Source: JBCCBV01 sp039033855 (GTDB lineage Bacteria; Planctomycetota; Phycisphaerae; Phycisphaerales; Phycisphaeraceae). Taken from it: a DNA stretch of 64,000 bases. The stretch spans positions 372,001 through 436,000 of the forward strand of contig JBCCBV010000001.1 in the NCBI GenBank assembly GCA_039033855.1. The letters are read 5' to 3'. Below, piece after piece: positions 61,784 to 64,000 of this stretch. Position 1 is the stretch's first letter. Each line of letters opens with the position of its first letter. The notes below the pieces were generated by a model, which was not told the DNA's origin, did no database searches, and was given only the letters and a program-made list of their open reading frames with translations. The position numbers and the translations under genes are program-made.

Positions 61784-62015
61784 GGGCGTGCCCCGGCGGC
61801 GCCGGGCTCCGAAAACCGAGGGGAAAAGCGGGGTCGCGTCGCGAAAAATCGCCCAAACCACAACGCCACGCCAAGAAACATAGAGCCCACGAAGTATACG
61901 GCAGGATCCCGATCCGGGCGAGCGTTTACGCCGACACACCACCCCTCGCAAAGCCCCAACACACCCTTTGGAGCCGGTTGTGGGCGCCGCCGGCCCCGGA
62001 TACGCTTCGGGGCTT

Positions 62016-62089
<74 letters not shown>

Positions 62090-62175
62090 GTTCCAACGAC
62101 GCTGCGCATCTCAAGCGCGAACGCTTGAACCACAAATCTTTGCTTGCCGCTGCCGGCGACCCGCCCGAGTCGTCC

Positions 62176-63240
62176 TTACTCCGGCGCCCGCACCGACGCC
62201 CGGTCCGGTTCGCGCGGCGCGGGGTCGATGCCCAACCGCAACGGCCGGGCCGACAAGAACAACATCACCTGCGTCCGCTGACGCAGCCGGACGTCGGTCA
62301 AGATCGCTTCACCCAGGTGAGCCGGCCGATCGAACTGCGGTTGCGGTTCTTCTGCGGGCTCGGCCGGGACCGTTTCGCCGTCGACGGCGACTTCGGCCTC
62401 AATCTCCCCGGGTCCGCCCGCGTCGGTGTCTTCGACCTCGGGCTCCTCGACATCCAGCCCGAGCGCCGAGCGATCCAAACCGATCACCAGCAGCGTGTCT
62501 GGCGGGAGTTGGGCCCGCAGCGTCAACGCGTCGAACACCGTCCCGTCGAGCGCGCTCTCCAGCGGGCTGCGGGGCACCACCGTTTCGCGCCGGCGGTGGT
62601 GGTGCGGGATCACCTCGATCACCCGCCCCGCCGCAGGATCGTCGGGGCCACGCGCCGAGCGCACCAGCAGCTGCAGGTTGCCGCCGCGCACCGCTTGGGT
62701 CTCCACCCGCGCGGGGGGGACCGTCAGGTCGATGAGCACCTCGCTCGTCAGCCGGGCCGAGGGGATCAACGGCGCCGGCACCGACCCGGTCGCCACCCGA
62801 AGCTCCGACACCGAAAACACCTCGGGCATCGCATTGGTAAACGCCACCCGATCCTCGGGGCGGAGCACGCCGATGCGGATCCCGTTCACCCGCCAAACCC
62901 CGGCGGTCAGCCCGGGCAGTAGCGAGGGGTCGATCTGACGCCAGGCCGCTTCGGTGTCGGCACCCAACGGCAGGTCCACCCGGCGGACCGTGATCAGCGA
63001 CTTCGGCGCAGGGTCCAACGGCGGCGGCTCAGCGGCGGCGTCGGCCTGGATCTCGTTGATCCGGGTGTTGTCGAAGTCCGGGCCGTTGTCTTCGCACCCC
63101 GCGCTCAGGGCGAGCCCAAGCCCCAATACAAAACCGAACGTCCGTGAGCCGCAGGCCGTGCGGGCGCGTAGCCGGGCGTACAGCCGGGCGGGTTGGAAGG
63201 CGTTATGGCCGGGCATTGCATTCGGCCGGGGGCGGGTCAT
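62176..63240 (-). CDS. Lipoprotein of unknown function
   Basis: A 354-residue protein with a long basic n-region, a hydrophobic stretch (FGFVLGLGLALSAGC) and lipobox LSAGC with the cysteine at about residue 48. The mature part has strands and turns (LITVRRVDLPLGADTEAAWR, VWRVNGIRIGVLRPEDRVAF) and an acidic insert (EVEDTDAGGPGEIEAEVAVD). No family was recognised. The ATG at 63240 overlaps the stop of the aminotransferase gene (ATGA), which sets the start. Confidence 0.7.
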   Translation of the reverse strand: MTRPRPNAMPGHNAFQPARLYARLRARTACGSRTFGFVLGLGLALSAGCEDNGPDFDNTRINEIQADAAAEPPPLDPAPKSLITVRRVDLPLGADTEAAWRQIDPSLLPGLTAGVWRVNGIRIGVLRPEDRVAFTNAMPEVFSVSELRVATGSVPAPLIPSARLTSEVLIDLTVPPARVETQAVRGGNLQLLVRSARGPDDPAAGRVIEVIPHHHRRRETVVPRSPLESALDGTVFDALTLRAQLPPDTLLVIGLDRSALGLDVEEPEVEDTDAGGPGEIEAEVAVDGETVPAEPAEEPQPQFDRPAHLGEAILTDVRLRQRTQVMLFLSARPLRLGIDPAPREPDRASVRAPE

Positions 63241-64000
63241 GCGCAAAGCACCTCGATCAGGGTGTCCAGGCCGCGATGCAAGTCATCTTCTTCGATGGTC
63301 AAGGGCGGCGCCAACCGCAGCACGCCGCTGGCCGTGCCGTTGACCATGACGCCCTTGTCCATGGCGGTCAGCACGAACTCGCGCGCCTTGGCCCCGGCGG
63401 TGTCGGCGGGCAGGTCGAGCTCAACGCCCAGGAACAGGCCCAGCCCGCGGATGTCGCGCACCGGGGCCTTGGCCAGACCGTCGCGCAAACGATCCTTGAT
63501 CTGCTCTCCCACCCGTGCCGCGCGCTCGACCAGGCCGTCGCGTTCGATCACCTCCATCAGCTTGGCCGCCACCGCCATGGTCAGGCAGTTGCCGCCGAGC
63601 GTCGTGGCGTGCTTGACCCCGCCCTGCACGCGCGGGTCGACCAGGTCGGCCAGCCGGGGCGCGATGCAGCACGCGCCGAGCGCCAGTCCCCCGCCTACGC
63701 CCTTGCCCAGCGTCATCAGGTCCGGCTGAACCCCCCAGTGGTGATGGCCGAACCAACGGCCCGTCCGGCCGCACCCGGTCCAGACCTCGTCGGCGATGAG
63801 CAGCAGGTCGTGCTTGTCGCACATCGCGCGCAACGCCGGGAAGAACGACGGGCTGGGCACGTGGATGCCGCCTTCACCCTGCACCGGCTCGGCGAGAATC
63901 GCCACCGTCTCCGCGTCGATCTGCGCTTCGATCGAAGCCACGTCGTCATATGTGCCGTGTGCGTAGCCCGGCGGGAGTGGCGCAAAGCCGTGGCGCACCG
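63237..64000 (-). CDS. Class III aminotransferase, acetylornithine (ArgD) type, partial
   Basis: The last 253 codons of a PLP-dependent class III aminotransferase; the N-terminus is beyond the right edge. Visible are EPVQGEGGIHVPSPSFFPAL, LIADEVWTGCGRTGRWFGHH with the PLP-binding aspartate, and LMTLGKGVGGGLALGACCIA with the Schiff-base lysine. HATTLGGNCLTMAVAAKLME and GVLRLAPPLTIEEDDLHRGL are C-terminal features shared by ArgD-like enzymes. N-acetylornithine aminotransferase is the best guess; other class III substrates remain possible. Confidence 0.8.
   Translation of the reverse strand, partial: VRHGFAPLPPGYAHGTYDDVASIEAQIDAETVAILAEPVQGEGGIHVPSPSFFPALRAMCDKHDLLLIADEVWTGCGRTGRWFGHHHWGVQPDLMTLGKGVGGGLALGACCIAPRLADLVDPRVQGGVKHATTLGGNCLTMAVAAKLMEVIERDGLVERAARVGEQIKDRLRDGLAKAPVRDIRGLGLFLGVELDLPADTAGAKAREFVLTAMDKGVMVNGTASGVLRLAPPLTIEEDDLHRGLDTLIEVLCA

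Overview
The window looks like a chromosomal segment of a GC-rich, Gram-negative-plan bacterium, most plausibly a planctomycete of the class Phycisphaerae. This is inferred from the mix of content: prepilins with an H-X9-DG motif, PilZ proteins, an arsenosugar arsM/arsS pair, a DUF255 (YyaL/SPATA20-like) protein, a DciA-like protein, an LptF/LptG pair, and very high GC with strong codon bias. Nearly all the DNA is ordinary core chromosome. No phage, transposase or CRISPR array was seen. Three tRNA genes are present: Ala-CGC, Arg-TCG and Arg-CCG.

Layout: 1-10.1 kb is mostly minus strand: an LptF/LptG-type permease pair, RNase PH, a membrane protein, a CapD/FlaA1-like sugar-nucleotide dehydratase, TatD and a thioredoxin-domain protein, with one PilZ gene on the plus strand. 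At 10.2-13.5 kb a plus-strand cluster carries a metallophosphoesterase and an arsM - tautomerase - arsS operon for arsenosugar-type organoarsenic synthesis. From 13.5 to 25.5 kb lies a mixed region: a uracil-DNA-glycosylase-like protein, GlpF-type aquaporin, a secreted coiled-coil protein, a GNAT/membrane chimera, MGMT, a SprA-related metalloprotease, an Mrr-like nuclease on AT-richer DNA, IlvC, MsrA and XerD.

From 25.8 to 51.9 kb every gene is on the plus strand: hemC, tpiA, secG, yicC, a phosphotransferase, a PDZ protein, a GT39-type glycosyltransferase, mnmG, zwf, ridA-like, smpB, PilZ, a GT2/lipid-A-domain pair, a type IV pilus / type II secretion block (pilT, pilC/gspF, three prepilin-like genes), DUF2752, two lipoproteins and another prepilin. 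At 51.8-52.9 kb an AT-rich insert of about 0.9 kb sits between two near-identical 99-100 bp direct repeats of a gene 3' end. From 52.9 kb to the end come yidD-hemB, hisI, a membrane glycosyltransferase-like protein, a dciA-like gene, pabB-like, a BCCT transporter, a sugar-type ABC ATPase, a lipoprotein and a partial ArgD-like aminotransferase.

Two patterns cut across the annotation. First, many genes have a TAnnnT hexamer ending 6-10 nt before the start codon, six of them at exactly 6 nt, which is the geometry of leaderless transcription. Twice the TAG stop codon of the upstream gene forms part of this hexamer. Second, adjacent genes are often coupled by ATGA, GTGA or TTGA overlaps. The best candidates for something undescribed are the tautomerase inside the arsM/arsS operon, the repeat-flanked AT-rich insert with its frame-interrupted lipoprotein, the large pilin-like protein with EF-hand-like loops, and the leaderless-promoter pattern.
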